DNA of 64,000 bases, taken from NCBI GenBank assembly GCA_018806985.1, contig JADANN010000398.1, positions 515,501-579,500 on the forward strand, given 5' to 3'. Position 1 is the first letter of the stretch. The number at the start of each line of letters is the position of its first letter. This stretch comes from Angiostrongylus vasorum (Eukaryota; Nematoda; Chromadorea; Rhabditida; Metastrongylidae). Below the pieces are notes generated by a model, which did not search any database, was not told the origin of the DNA, and saw only the letters and a list, made by a program, of their open reading frames with translations. The position numbers were made by a program, and so were the translations under genes. Shown in pieces: positions 45,485 to 57,813 of this stretch.

Positions 45485-47132
45485 TATGTATCACAAAAGT
45501 GTTGTTTGTGATCGCATTGTAGTATGCCTTCCAATGAGCTTCTTCAGAAAGTTCAACAAAAACCTACATCTGAAGTACTTCTAAAGGCCAAATCATGGTT
45601 AGAGTGAAGAAGTCCTGTCAACGAATAAACAAAACACTCCAATGTAAGGTGGACAACTGACGTTTATGAAACAGAACTGACCATTTCTGTTGTGTGGTAC
45701 CTCAAACCACCCATTAAAGTCTGAAGAGTAACAGCACGATGTACTTTATTCGGTACACTTCTCAGACACATCGTCAACACTTACTATTTCCGGGAGCTAT
45801 CGCGTTCAGCACCACACCATGCGGGTCCTACGTTTCGCCTTTCTCTCTGTTAGTAACTATATTTCAGAATATATTTCACAAGTAAATTATTTGTGAAACT
45901 GTTCCGGAAGATCTAGGTGCTTCCGATCTAGGCATCTTTGCATTCGATTCAATACCTTACAACCATCATCCACTACGGTCTTCGAACACTTTGCACTTGG
46001 GTTTAGATGGTTCCTGAGGATTCCTGTAATCTTTAAAATTGTTGCTGAATGCTAGTCGATCAACTCTCTCCAGCCCTGGGATAGCCGTGCTATGACGTCC
46101 TCATGTGGATTGAAGAGAATCAGCTGATCTCAGACAAGTTTACAAGCAATTAATTTCGCAACGCCGGGGTGTGACAGACCTACTGAGCCGGTGGAGGGTC
46201 AATCCCTGCATCGTGTTCGTGATGGACAGCACACGCCACAGACTTCTACGTGACTCATAGTCTTCACATATTCATGCTGTAGCCATGCTGGCATTCGTAC
46301 CAAGATATAGACAAGACTATTTGTTTCATAGTAGCTCGCAGAATTGTCTAGTTAGTTTGCAACTAGTTAGTTATTCAGCCCGAGCTATCGACGTGTCTTG
46401 GAAAGATGGGAAGCAAAAGGTGATTGACGAGAAAGTCATAAAATTCCCCTCAGATTCCTAGAAAAATCCATACTCCTACAAAATTACCAGATCCATACTC
46501 CCTCGTCACTACATAAAGATCACAATGCTTTTCTAGCATTGGGAAGCAGAAGAATAGCTAGTCCACCCCATCAAAATTCCCATGGAAAATAAACATAAGC
46601 AACTCTCGTTCAGTCATCCCTTGTTAAGAGAACAGACGATTACATTTTAGATCGTAGTCTGATGTGAAATGCACTAACGGTTACTTACCGGCTCAGTAAT
46701 CTCTAGGATAACTCGTGTGAATTTTTCAGTGTAGTTTGGAAAGTGGGAACAAACGCATATAGTATGGGACACCGTTGTAAACAAAGATTTTTACACGTGA
46801 GTCGAATAATACTCACGTTTCGCGTTGTAACCTATCAAAACCACAAAAGTACAATTATATATGAATGAAATATACATGGAAAGACTATTTACTTCCAGAA
46901 AATAGCAAGTAACTTTTATATGGCAAGTTTTTACACAATTCTAGTAAGCCATATCTATTCTGCGCAGCTTATTATGATCAAGTCAGAACAAGAAGTATCC
47001 CTTCGTACTGAAATTCAGGAAAGTTCAACAGATGGACTGAGAAGGCCCATATATGATTTTTAACGACCCTTCGAAAAAACACGCAGAAATGTTCGACAAC
47101 AGAACACAAGGATATAAATGTAGAAGATGAAA
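45485..47132. other. Intergenic, with a SINE3 head at 45780-45855
   Basis: A minus SINE3 head piece (ACCCGCATGGTGTGGTGCTGAACGCG) lies at 45780-45855. A small palindrome CGTGAGT...ACTCACG sits at 46797-46818. Otherwise nothing firm. Confidence 0.4.
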
Positions 47133-50100
47133 TTAATCCCTGGACGCTCTTAGTCCTCTCATCATTCGTACCACATCTGTGAAGCTAATGAGATGTTCAA
47201 TCGAGAGTGAATCATCCCATAGTACACCGTCCTCATCTGCGCCCGATCTTGAAAAATAATGAAAACATTCATAACAAAACTAAGGCTTGAATTACTAAAA
47301 AGTTAAGCGAATATAAGCATTTTACTAACGTATCGAAAATGAATTCGGCAAGATGCGGTTTCCTTCGCGCATGTGGTTCCTCTCCTGGATCAATGGAGCC
47401 GTCAGGAAGCTGATGCTTGTAAAAACATTTGTTCCCAAATGGACAACGGCCTTCCGCAGAAGATCCTTCCTGAAACACCGTCTAATTGAATTTTTACATC
47501 TGCTTATTAAAGAAACTTAGTGGCAAAAGTGAGGAACTTTCAACATTACAGAAAAACTCTGGATTTCACTTGTTGAGTCTGGTGCAGGATCAACTATCCA
47601 CTTCCAAAATCTCATTTACATTCCCACAACACCGTGGTGAGGTGGCAAATAAAAACATAGTTAACACTGGTGCACGAATGTGATCTTGAAAGCCGAATAT
47701 AGCCTTTCCAAGAACCAGCTACACCTCAATTACATCCCAAAAGCGAATTTGTGTTAATCCTGTCATGGATGAATGAGTTGATTTTTGGAAATAGCAGAAA
47801 TGAGGTCATACAATATCTGACAGTGTCTAACGTTTCAGCGGACTTTTCTTCTTTCACAGCCCCAAAGCAGTAACATTATTTAGCACGCAGCCTAGAAATT
47901 GTTAGTAAAGCCGTTTGCCACGTAACTAAAAATTGGGCACTGGGATTACCGTCGAGGTTACAATAACGCTTAACTGAATACACAGCAAATGTCAGTACAC
48001 CTTTGTTCAGTTTCCGAAGAAGGTGAAATACGCCGAGAAGTTCATCACTGTTGAAAAACTATCTCTCCACTACTTTCCATAGATTGAAAACTTGCAGTAA
48101 ACAGGAAAAACGATTTTCGGCAAGGATGAAATCCTGAGAAAGACAACATTAGGAAAGTGATTCTGACGGAGAGAAAGCATAAGGGAATGAAATGGATGTA
48201 GTAACAGAGTGAAAGAAAGACAAACACAGAAAAATAGAAATCACCAACTATGATAAGATAGCAAACAAACTGGAATCATTAATTATAACACAAAGAACAA
48301 TGAGAAGGCTATCAACCAGAAATGGACTTATTAGGAAGTACCAACCTACAGAAACCAAAGTGATTAAGGGATTGCGACACTTGTTTGTACCACCCACAAA
48401 GTACTAGAAAAGGAAACCAAACCCTTCACGACAAACAACTGAAGTCCCCATGTAAATCTAACCTTGTAATATTTACACTGCTTTTGAGCCATATTACTGC
48501 GGTAGACTTCACACAAAATGCGCTTCTCTTCTTCCTCTTCAACCCATAATGTGGAAGGGATAACAAAGTTACTATGTTTCCGACATTCAGGACACGATCT
48601 ACAACGAAAACGTTTGAAAACTTGTGAACAAAATTCTGAAAATAAGCATCTATTGAATATTTCTGAACCAACCGTACTACGTCAGCTTCAAATGACTGAT
48701 TCCGTCTCCACTCGCGAATACAGTCCAAGCAAAAACAGTGCCGACATCCTTCCAAGATGCCAAACCGTAAACTCTTAACGAGATTAAGACATTATATGAT
48801 GAAGCAGAGCTAACATAAATTATATATTAGCACTTTAATAATCCCTGCCAACGGTTTACCGCCTTATCGTGCTGGGTGTTCGTGGGTGCCAGCGTGGGAT
48901 TCATCCCCAGGAAGGGTCTCCGAAGTTGAAAAAAGAGTTCGGCGTTTCCATCCGAAAGTCCAGTTAAGAGTAAACCAATATCATGATCGTCCTGGCACCA
49001 AACTAGTCGCGCGGTGCTAAATCTCCCTCTGATCCACAAGGGTGGCGACTGCTTGTGTTGGTGACGACCTGGGGCAGACTTTGCCCAGGCTGACCTCGAG
49101 ACTCTAGGGAAAACAGCGTGGCTGGACCAGCAAGACTCCAAAAAAATGAAGATTGTGCTGGCGCCCGCACAACCAGTGAGGATGGGCCGTTGAAGTACCA
49201 AGTAAGTATAATAATCACCTTCTGCATTTGTGCCCTCGATGTTTAAAATAAGAGATAGGTTCAAGAGGTACAATTGTTATGTTTTTTATCTGTATACGTA
49301 CTTTATTCTTACTTTTTCCACGATGTTCTCCATACAAATACCACAGGATTTTCCAGCGCCTTTCGCTTCCGCAAATGCTTGCTCCATTGCAATTTCATGT
49401 GCTTTCAAACACTCCTGCAACGACAGTACTGAGCTCCTGATTGCATTTGGTTCTAATATTCAACGAAGTAAAAGTACCGACCACAAAGTGTTGCTTTTGT
49501 TGTTTCTCGTCATACGGGTGGATACAAGCGCGTGAACACATGTCACATGTGAGACCGTGAACAAATTGACATTCCTCGTTTTTGCACTCACCCATCTCAA
49601 AATAGGGGCATAATGGGAGGACCTTATCACTTTCAGTTGATCCTGCTGCCACAGCATATGATGAACCTTAAATTTCAGATGATGTCGACAAAGGTAACAA
49701 AAAACTCGTCCGAAGAGTTTGTGGTTACCTTAAAAAGCAGTGAGTATAGTAACAATGCATTATATGTTCCTGAAAAGCAGTTACCGATTGAGACGCGCTT
49801 CCAAGACGGGACGAATTCTTCAGCAGCAACATTAAGCCCAGGTTTAGAAAGTTTGCAAGGTTTCGGTGGTAGCGAAGATGACTTTTTTCCGCCGTGGACC
49901 TTATCAGAGGAATTACATCCAGCATTTGCTTTCGGACGGATATGATCATATCTACAGGCCGTGCCATAGGAACAGCTGAAATACATTAGTTGCTCGAGTG
50001 AAGAAATACCTACGGAAAGAAAATATAGGATGGAACAATAAGCTAATAGGATAACAATTAAACTTGGTGCTCCTACGAGGAAAAATCGTCATGCTCATAA

Positions 50101-51303
50101 TCCTAAACAATTCACCAAGTCAGTTAAAAGATCATAACGTGATCAAAGACCTGCTCGGAGCGGTTGTGCAAAAAAATCCCCATTATTCATTCATCATTCA
50201 CCTTCAAGACTCGCAATGGAAGTCATGGGTAGGCGGCCGAGCTCTATAGTGGTGCTGATTCATTTCAACTAGGCGCCGGAAATGAAATATGTGGGTCCTC
50301 AGTACCGATAAATCTGCTAGAAAGAGGGATCTCCACTGTGCATTGTAGCTCCACCTCCCAACGGTTGACGGCCTTAGCGTGGCTGGGAGATGTTCCCGGG
50401 TGTCGGGCTGCCATGTACAGCAGGTGATAATCCCCCCAGCAAGGTCTCCCTAAGCTGAAGAATTCGGCGTTTCCATCAGGAAGCCCAGTTAAGAGTAAAC
50501 CAATACCACCACCGTCCTGCTATAAAACTAGTCTCATTCAGGCAAATTTCCCCTGATCCGTAAGAGCAGTGACAGCTCGTGGTTGTGACGACCTGCGCAG
50601 ACTTTGGCTAGGCTGACCTCGACACTCCAGCGAAAAAGGAGATTATGTTCGGGCTCCTATAACCAGTGAAGAGGGACCATCCAAGTATCAAAGTATTGCA
50701 GTTCCAAACCGAGGAACAACGATCAACTATAATGAAGCGGTAAACCACTGCGAAGAGAGAGGGATATTCATAAGTACGTGAACTAGTGCTAAGAGTAATT
50801 TCTAGAAAAAATGGAATCATAAAACAAAAAATGATAAAACAAGGATGGAATGGAATATTTCTGCAAGAAAATGAATTAAGAAAACTCAAAGTTAGTAAGG
50901 ATGGAACGACTTCTTTGTCCAGGTGTTAGTGTCTACAAGCAGTTGGCACATGCATCAATTTCGACTAATTCTCCATCAAAGTGGTCTAACCTAGCTGGAT
51001 TGATGACAGGAACAATGAGCGGTCACCTTCATCATTAGATTTTCTCCGAAATGAACGGTATCCAAAGTGAAACCAAACAACCAAACGGTGGCAATAACTC
51101 AAAAGACCGAATTTCTATAGACATTGGCATAATAATCGACATATCTACACATATGTTCCTATGAACTGCCCTTGTTTAGCTGATACGAGGTTGGTACACA
51201 TGTCCTTATTCTTGTTGTTGTTGTTGTTGTGGTTGTTCGATGGCTGAGCTGACGTTTCCAGTCGGTTTCTGAGAAGGATGGAGTCGCCGAAACGTAGCCA
51301 TCG

Positions 51304-51360
<57 letters not shown>

Positions 51361-51432
51361 AACAACAACAACAATAACAACAACAACAACAATAACAACA
51401 ACAACAATAACAACAACAACAACAACAACAAT

Positions 51433-51501
<69 letters not shown>

Positions 51502-51895
51502 AAGAACATTTGTCCCAACCTGCGTCAGCTAAACAACGGAGTCCGTAAGGACATATATATACAGAAGCAATAGTGCTTATTAGAGATCCTAAGTAAACGG
51601 AACACAGCTCACCTTGCAAAATTTCTTATCTACTTTATTGAAGAATTTTGTTAGTAAGAAGAAGCACACATTGGGCTAGCAGACTTTTAACTTTTCAGCA
51701 TAAATGAACTTGAAGTCTGCATGTAATATGAACTCCAACAAAATAATGTGAACAAACATACCTGCCCTTCAGATAGTATCGACAAACGCGATCCGCAGGA
51801 CTATTCCTGTCGTGCGAGAACGTGCAACGTTCCCCTTGGTTACAGCAACCACTAGCGAAGTAACGGCACAGGGTCCGACTCCGGTCTGTGGACAT
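47133..51895 (-). CDS. MKRN1: Makorin RING-type E3 ubiquitin ligase (eight exons)
   Basis: Exons: 51762-51895, 49785-49975, 49482-49642, 49313-49414, 48673-48773, 48463-48598, 47330-47469, 47133-47247; 1080 nt, 359 residues, every phase consistent. Makorins join C3H RNA-binding fingers to a RING; the nematode member LEP-2 acts in developmental timing. Seen: C3H 1 LCRYFASGCCNQGERCTFSH and C3H 2 VCRYYLKGSCSYGTACRYDH. A PAM2-like LNVAAEEFVPSW (residues 92-103) follows, then C3H 3 LCPYFEMGECKNEECQFVH and the makorin Cys-His motif GLTCDMCSRACIHPYDEKQQ. The RING runs from CGICMENIVEK through CRHCFCLDCIREW to SCPECRKHSNF. A last C3H, CKYYK-EG...RCPFGNKCFYKH, is split between exons 6 and 7. It is shorter than vertebrate makorin-1 (about 480). 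The acceptor of exon 5 is weak but needed for phase. Confidence 0.94.
48838..49208 (+). repeat. R4 repeat copy
   Basis: From CCTGCCAACGGTTTACCGCC through AGTTAAGAGTAAACCAATATC and GACGACCTGGGGCAGACTTTG to GATGGGCCGTTGAAGTACCAAGTAAGTA. In the makorin intron between exons 4 and 5. Confidence 0.7.
49995..50350. other. Makorin intron, nothing recognised
   Basis: Part of the 1.8 kb first intron; no repeat or motif. Confidence 0.35.
50352..50705 (+). repeat. R4 repeat copy
   Basis: CTCCCAACGGTTGACGGCCTTAGCGTG, AGTTAAGAGTAAACCAATACCACCACC and the tail AGTGAAGAGGGACCATCCAAGTATCAAAGTA. In makorin intron 1. Confidence 0.65.
50706..51199. other. Makorin intron, nothing recognised
   Basis: No motif; short frames only. 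Confidence 0.35.
51205..51320. repeat. Palindrome with Penelope-like core sequence
   Basis: TTGTTGTTGTTGTTGTGGTTGTTCGATGGCT on the left is inverted as AGCCATCGAACAACAACAACAAC on the right. Between them lie GAGCTGACGTTTCCAGTCGG and GGAGTCGCCGAAACGT, which carry GAAACGT-type pieces of the Penelope ends in opposite orientations. The hammerhead core itself is not intact. Confidence 0.5.
51305..51501. repeat. (CAA)n / (GTT)n microsatellite, about 200 bp
   Basis: Roughly 65 CAA units with regularly spaced CAATAA interruptions in the first half. All long open frames here (poly Leu, Cys, Thr) are artefacts of the tract. In makorin intron 1. Confidence 0.95.
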
Positions 51896-51897
51896 AG
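51896..51897 (-). promoter_or_regulatory. Likely trans-splice acceptor of makorin
   Basis: TTTCCTTATTCAG lies directly upstream, leaving only CT before the ATG. Confidence 0.5.
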
Positions 51898-52085
51898 CTG
51901 AATAAGGAAAGGATATCTCACTGCTGATACATGAGCGGGGATAATTCGCGATATCAACAAGTTCTCAAGCGTTTACGATCCCCCAAATCCACTACACTAT
52001 GAGGCAAACCCTACTGCGAACTACCGCGAATCACCATGTGACGTTCAAAGTCATAACGTGATATGATTGGCGCCAGAAACTAGAT

Positions 52086-52370
52086 GGTAAAGGGTAAAGC
52101 TTTTCGGCATTGATCAATACCTGTGGGACGCGCCATGCATTGGATTTCATTAAGCATCGCTGGAAGTGATTGAACGCATATCTGGCCTTTACAATGACTC
52201 GCGGTGGTCTACCGATGTAACTGAGCTAGTGCTGCTATCCTCATAGACAAGGCTGGTACCAATTTGCCGACCCCCGGAGGGGACAGAGGGCTTGGTGACC
52301 CGTGGGCGCGGGAATCAATCCCATGTGCCTTGCAGGGCGCCTACGACCACTGCGCCACACGCGTCCATCA
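52086..52370 (-). repeat. SINE1 copy
   Basis: Minus-strand head GGACGCGTGTGGCGCAGTGGTCG with GGGATTGATTCCC. Tail GCCGAAAAGCTTTACCCTTTACC. Intergenic, upstream of makorin. Confidence 0.75.
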
Positions 52371-52699
52371 GGAGGATTCAAACACTACAACATTCTGAAT
52401 TCGGAAGAACCGACTGGAGTGAAGAAGTGCAAAGACAAACCGAGCAAACAGATGACAAGCTGTATTAAATACAAGAAACCCCACCGCTTCTAAGCACGTT
52501 TTCAATAATTGAATTTTCGCCAAGTTTTTCACAATGGAGCGCGATATTGTGCACCAAAGCTAACCACAAAAATATTGATCAGAGGAAGCGCTCTACAAGG
52601 AAGAACATATCAATCTCAGTGCTACAGACTTGAATCCCGAAATGTTGTAATATCCAAAGCAATGAATACTCCCGAAAACACACTTTGTCCCAGTCGTTT

Positions 52700-53010
52700 A
52701 GCGCTTGATTATGGTTAAAAGGTGTTCTTGGGTATCGTGTCAAGTTCTGATGCATGACATGGAGTTTATTCTCCAGCGTGATCTCCAAAATTGAAAAGAG
52801 TCCGACATTTGTATCGGTAAGCCCAGTTGCGAGTAAGCCAATAACAGGAATCACCGCCATCCTGGTATCCACTAGCCGCAAAAGATGGTAAATCTCCCTC
52901 TAGTCCATAACGGTTCGCGCAGCAACTGTCCGTGGTAGCGACCTGAAGGCTTTAGCTAGTCTGACCTCGGGACTCCTGTCACTACTAATAGCTCTGCCGG
53001 CAATCCACCA
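52700..53010 (+). repeat. R4 repeat copy, decayed
   Basis: Keeps TGGTTAAAAGGTGTTCTTGGGTATCG, GTAAGCCCAGTTGCGAGTAAGCCAATAACAGGAATCACC and GCGACCTGAAGGCTTTAGC; the tail is lost. Confidence 0.55.
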
Positions 53011-53256
53011 GTTTTAGTACCCCGCAAATCCGAGCCCCGATGTGATACGATCTGCGACAGGGCAATCATATCTCAGGTTGCACGGAACGCCAATGGAAAG
53101 GGACAAAGCAAGCCTAAGCCCACGATATGCCATGGAGATTGCTTCTTGCTATGAAACCTACAGTAACAGAACAGTCTCATCAGACGCCAATATCTATGTT
53201 CTTGCGGCCGCTGGTAGTATCAAATTCCATGCAATCGCCCTACAAAAGACGAAGAA

Positions 53257-53562
53257 CAGGAAGACCGATAAAGAATAAAGAATGAAGCTCTCGGCGTTGA
53301 TCAATTCCTGAGGGATGCGCCATGCACTCGACTTCATCAAGCATCGTTTGGAGGTGATTGAATGCATATATGGCCTATACAATGACTCGCGGTGGCCTAC
53401 CGATGCATAGAGCCAGTGCTGCTGTCCTCCCAAACAGGTCTGGTACCAATTTGTTGACCGTAAAGGGATGGAAGGCTTGGTGGGCCACGGGCGCACGGAT
53501 CGATTCCACGTGTGTGTTGCAGGGCGCCTCCGACCACTGTGCCACGGTGCCCCAGGAAGACC
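53257..53562 (-). repeat. SINE1 copy with target-site duplication
   Basis: Body 53267-53552 in minus orientation (head GGGGCACCGTGGCACAGTGGTCGG). CAGGAAGACC occurs at 53257-53266 and 53553-53562. It sits directly in the RTE-2 endonuclease. Confidence 0.85.
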
Positions 53563-53794
53563 AATATATACGCTAATTAAATAGTGGGACATCCGTCACC
53601 CATGCAGCCACAGATCTGTTAGCCATCAAATCGTATTACACCTGCCATCATATAATCTCGGTTGACCATTTTTCGTTCTCAATCTCCGTGTCAAAAGAAA
53701 GGTGGAATCAAAAAACATAGTAGAAAAAAGGGAATACTACTCACCAATGTCAACGTTTTTATTTACTGCCTATTACAGTTTTTTACGGCAGGGG

Positions 53795-53915
53795 TATTAT
53801 TTGTGATAGAGTCACTGCCGGACCGCAGGTGTCTGCGATGGGAAACGAACACGCTACTATCCTTTCCGTGGGCTAACGCCTTCACCACCACACTATTGTG
53901 GTTGTACTACCAATC
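53795..53915 (-). repeat. SINE3 head fragment
   Basis: CGGACCGCAGGTGTCTGCGATGGGAAACGAACACGCTACTATCCTTTCCGTGGGCTAACGCCTTCACCACCACAC, the reverse complement of the tRNA-like head. Confidence 0.6.
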
Positions 53916-53919
53916 TGTG

Positions 53920-54700
53920 CACTCAGTAAAAGTGAACTACACTCGTCCCACATTCAGTCGTATAAATCAACCTGCAACGAATCCTTTCTAATTCGCTGTT
54001 GGATTCTCCAATGCCAAATCAGGACGAGTTGAAAGAAAACGCATCCAGGATTCAAAATTTTTTTAATAGAACGAAATTATACAGAACACTGTCCCATTTC
54101 ATTCCTGTCTACGGTTAATCCCTTCCATGGAAATTCATTTCTGGAGAGAGAGAGTATCGCCATTGAACATAGCAGTCGTTTCCTAAGGTCACAACTCATG
54201 TGGGAAGAAACTACTTTCTCACAAACAGAAGAAGGTAGCTCTTAGACTTTTCCGTGGTGTCATCATTCCGCACTAGATCTCATCAACGTCTTCTCCGTGT
54301 AAAGATTCTAAATCGTCTCCTCACATCAACGACAGATAAGAGAAGACCCTACGGAAGATGACAAGCTACTTGTGGAAAGACGAAACTTTTGTCGAAGTTG
54401 CCTAAGTTTCCTAAACAAGAAATTCAGACCATATCCCCATCACCACTAAGGAATCGCTCAATCGCTCGAAAACCGAAGGAAGCTGGTGTTTGACCCTATC
54501 GCAGCACATCTATGATGACAGATAATAAATTCAACTTGCAGAATATCTTCGCAGAAGGATTTACATCAGTAGAGGGAAAATAAAACTGTAGGAAGCAGCA
54601 CAACAAAGAACCATCTAAAGAAATGCCGTTGAGACCTCAACCAATAAATGTAAGGCTCCGCTGAGAGCCATAATGAACGAAAAATGGGGTGACCACCACT
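53920..54700. other. Decayed RTE-2 interior, little recognisable
   Basis: Between endonuclease and reverse transcriptase remnants; no certain motif. Confidence 0.3.
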
Positions 54701-55147
54701 TCCCGTCATGATGTGGAACATGAAGCGGAAACATTCTTCAGAGACCGCGAAATCTTCGCTGGAGAGAAACCGCCCAGGTTCTTCCTTCCGAAGTTCGAAT
54801 TGCAATAGAAAACATAAATGAAGACCCAGTTCCACGACCTAGTAATAATATAGTTGACTTCCTTCGAGCTGGGAGCCCCCAGATGCAATCTGAGAGCAGT
54901 GAAAGACATCGCGGTCATCTTTGCTAAGTAGAGTGACCGTAGGGATCGTTGTAAGTACCATCCGAGATACTTGTTGATTGTCGTATAGAAGATGTTCTTG
55001 AAAATCGTCTTACTGGTTAGATCAAAGACCGTATGAGGCACAAATAGTTGAGCAAACTGGATTTCGGACGGGATTCTGCTGCATGAAATACTTCCAAACT
55101 GCATCTGGGTTCATAGATGTCTGTCGGAAATATCACCTGACCACTGT

Positions 55148-55330
55148 GCATGGGTGGCGCAGTGGTCCAAGGCACCCTACAATACACACGGGATCGATCC
55201 CCGAGCCGAATGCCTACCAAGTCTTCCGTTACCCCGGCCTCGGTAGATTGGTACCAGACCTGCCTGGAAGGATGACAGCAATGGCTCAACACATCGGTAG
55301 GCCACCGCTATTCATTGTAAAGGCCAGAGA
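55148..55330 (+). repeat. SINE1 copy, 3' truncated
   Basis: Head GCATGGGTGGCGCAGTGGTCC and GGGATCGATCCCCG. Breaks off after CATTGTAAAGGCCAGA. Confidence 0.7.
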
Positions 55331-56039
55331 AAAATCTATAGCGTGAAGGGAAAGAAATCGAACTGTATGGTTCTCCAAACACAGCGATCACCACATATTT
55401 GAACCCTGGTTCCCACAGAGAATAACACGAAGGAGTTAAACAGAAGAAGGAGAGCGGCACAGCCGCATTCGGGCTCCAGTCGGAGAAGTTATCCACCAAC
55501 CAATGGACCCGATTTTTCATGGTCACCTTATCATACGGGTTCTCTTATCCCTCTAGTATGCAGCAGCGACTTAGGTTGACACTGAACCACATGCAAAACT
55601 CTGCATGCTATCCACAGAGCACCTGAACGATGTTTCATGATGCACCTGATGTTTCGAAGTTTGAACGACACGCAGACAACGTGTAAATGCACGACCCAGA
55701 TCATTGGAACTTATCCCATCACCGAGATTCAAGTGAATATATATCGATAGCAAGACAAAGATGGACCGGGCATATAAGAGCAAATGACACTTAGATTAAA
55801 AGAATTGTGGACTGGACTCCAGAAGCATGGAGGCATCCTTTTCCGAAGACAGAAGTACACAATGGGCAGATGCATGGATGGCTCACATCGACCATCTGTA
55901 TTGTCAGATGGAAACAATTTCTACACGAAGAAGGGAAGCACCACGCCGCCATAATAAGGTTCGAAGTAAACCGCAGTCATAGATAACGATGAGTAGGAAG
56001 GACACAAATGGAAAACGTGCGTGCCCGCAATACTTCTGG

Positions 56040-56347
56040 AGACGGGTCATAAAAAGAGGAAAAGATAAAGTTCTTGGCGTTGATCAATCCCTGAGGGATG
56101 CGCCCTGCATTCGACTTCACTACGTATCGTTGGAGGTGATTAAATGCACATTTGGCCTTTACAATGACTCGCTTTGGCCTACCGATGTATCGAGCCACTG
56201 CTGCTGTCCACCCAGACAAGTCCGCTATCAATTTGCCAATCCCGGAGGCATGGAAGCGTTGTGAGCCCGTGGCGCTTGGATCGACCCCATGTATATTACC
56301 GGACGGCTGCGACCACTGCGCCACACGCGCCCGAAGACGGTTCATAA
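56040..56347 (-). repeat. SINE1 copy with target-site duplication
   Basis: Minus orientation with head GGGCGCGTGTGGCGCAGTGG. AGACGGGTCATAA at 56040-56052 is repeated as AGACGGTTCATAA at 56335-56347. The target itself looks like an RTE-2/SINE2 tail. Confidence 0.8.
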
Positions 56348-56349
56348 TG

Positions 56350-57490
56350 TTTAAATAAGTACTAAGTCATTTCCAGTCCAGAAATGCCAAATAGTTACGT
56401 CTTGGAAGATATGGCCGGAAAAGGGGAAGAGAAGCTGTAAAACATCAGATCGGAAACCGTCGTAGTGTAAAAAAAGTAATGTTTCCTCCTTTTTTAATTT
56501 GCGATTGTTTCATTACCTACTGGTAATACAACCATAACTTCCGTCACTGCCATATCGCTCAATTAGCAATGAATTTGTCTACGTACAATGACCATGAATT
56601 TCATAAGAACAAAAGCGCAACCCCACAAAGGTGACGAGCTCCGCGTAGATTCTGTGGGAATGGAATCCAACTTCGTACAATGAACTACTTTCATGATATC
56701 GATACTCGAGGACGGAGCAATGGGTTAGCTCTAGCAGCGACCAGCCCACCACCATCATAAACAGCTTCTGCAATGTGCGGTGAAACCGCGAGGGCTTAAC
56801 TGTAATAGATGAATGGCGGTAGTAAAATGAGGGATATGTGTAGGGTTCTGGGTACAATGGCATCTGCACCAATACAACATTAAAAAAACCAATTTATGGG
56901 TTAGAATGACAGTTCAAGAAACATCCGTAGAACTCTGACTGGGCAGTATACTCTACATAATGAACATAACAACACTTCCAAACTTTGTTGACATATTGTA
57001 TTGACCATTAAAACTTTAAAACAATAAACTAATTATACACGATAGAAAGGGAAAATGAAGGAGATACGGAAATTCCATCAAGCATCTAGACTGGAAATAT
57101 ATTAGAAATAAATTTATGTTGAGAAAGGCCAATATCTACAAGAGCGACTCGTATACGGTATCACTTTCAAAGAACTGATTACAGATGAATTACTACAAGC
57201 TTAGCAATATACAGTATGTACATTGTTATCACTTTAGAATCCAATTGAGTACGATGGAAAGCAAACGAAGTGAACAGAACATCAAATAACTGGTGAGTGT
57301 TAAACAAAAGCCAATGCGCTAAAACAAATCGAGAGTGGTCGAATCATGACGGTAGTCGATGGTACTCATACTGTCAATGTCAGACATTACAAAATCGTAC
57401 ACTAAACATTTAGAAATTAGAACACTAAAAACCCAAATTTCAATATCCTTACTTTGTTTTGCCAACCACAGACCATGTGCGTATGGATGT
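56350..57490. other. Intergenic, nothing firm
   Basis: A 97-codon minus frame at 56579-56872 follows a TCTATTACAG acceptor-like site, but no motif is recognisable and two frames look equally protein-like. Confidence 0.3.
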
Positions 57491-57494
57491 ACAT

Positions 57495-57498
57495 ATGC

Positions 57499-57558
<60 letters not shown>

Positions 57559-57743
57559 TACGCAATGTATTACAACATAATATATGTTATAATATATATG
57601 CATATGTATAGATATATATGCATATATATGTACATGTATATATAAATATGTCTATATGGATGTAAATGCATACATGCATACAGTAGTATACACACGTGCG
57701 TCTACGTGTATAGATGTATGTAGATATATAATATATACCCATG

Positions 57744-57813
<70 letters not shown>

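Larger units (their letters stand above)
52965..55960 (+). mobile_element. RTE-2 copy, heavily decayed, hit by later SINEs
   Basis: Pieces occur in the right order. The endonuclease start is at about 53150-53275 (TVSSDANIYVLAAAGSIKFH, IALQKTKNRKT). The reverse transcriptase start is at about 54770-54880 (VLPSEVRIAIENINED, then VDFLRAG). The thumb is at 55390-55560 (GSHREHEGVKQKKESGTAAFGL-like) and the C-terminus at 55735-55960 (KDRWTGHI, RRIVDWTPEAWR-like, ending in AATGGGCAGATGCATGG). Interrupted by SINE1 at 53275 and 55148 and SINE3 at 53795. No usable frame. Same family as the pieces at 16178 and 17290. Confidence 0.6.

Noticed and set aside
46680..46790. Exon with perfect CCG/GTAAGT donor
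   Set aside because: An in-frame TAA lies upstream with no AG acceptor after it; kept only as a possible decayed piece.
48426..48755. 109-codon frame read straight through the makorin RING region
   Set aside because: It runs through the intron between exons 5 and 6 and loses the SCPECR zinc ligands; the spliced reading restores them.
51159..51619. Long open frames of poly-Leu, poly-Cys and poly-Thr
   Set aside because: They are translations of the CAA/GTT microsatellite in all frames and have no flanking coding signal.
52579..52881. 100-codon minus-strand frame
   Set aside because: It overlaps the decayed R4 copy and has no coding motif.
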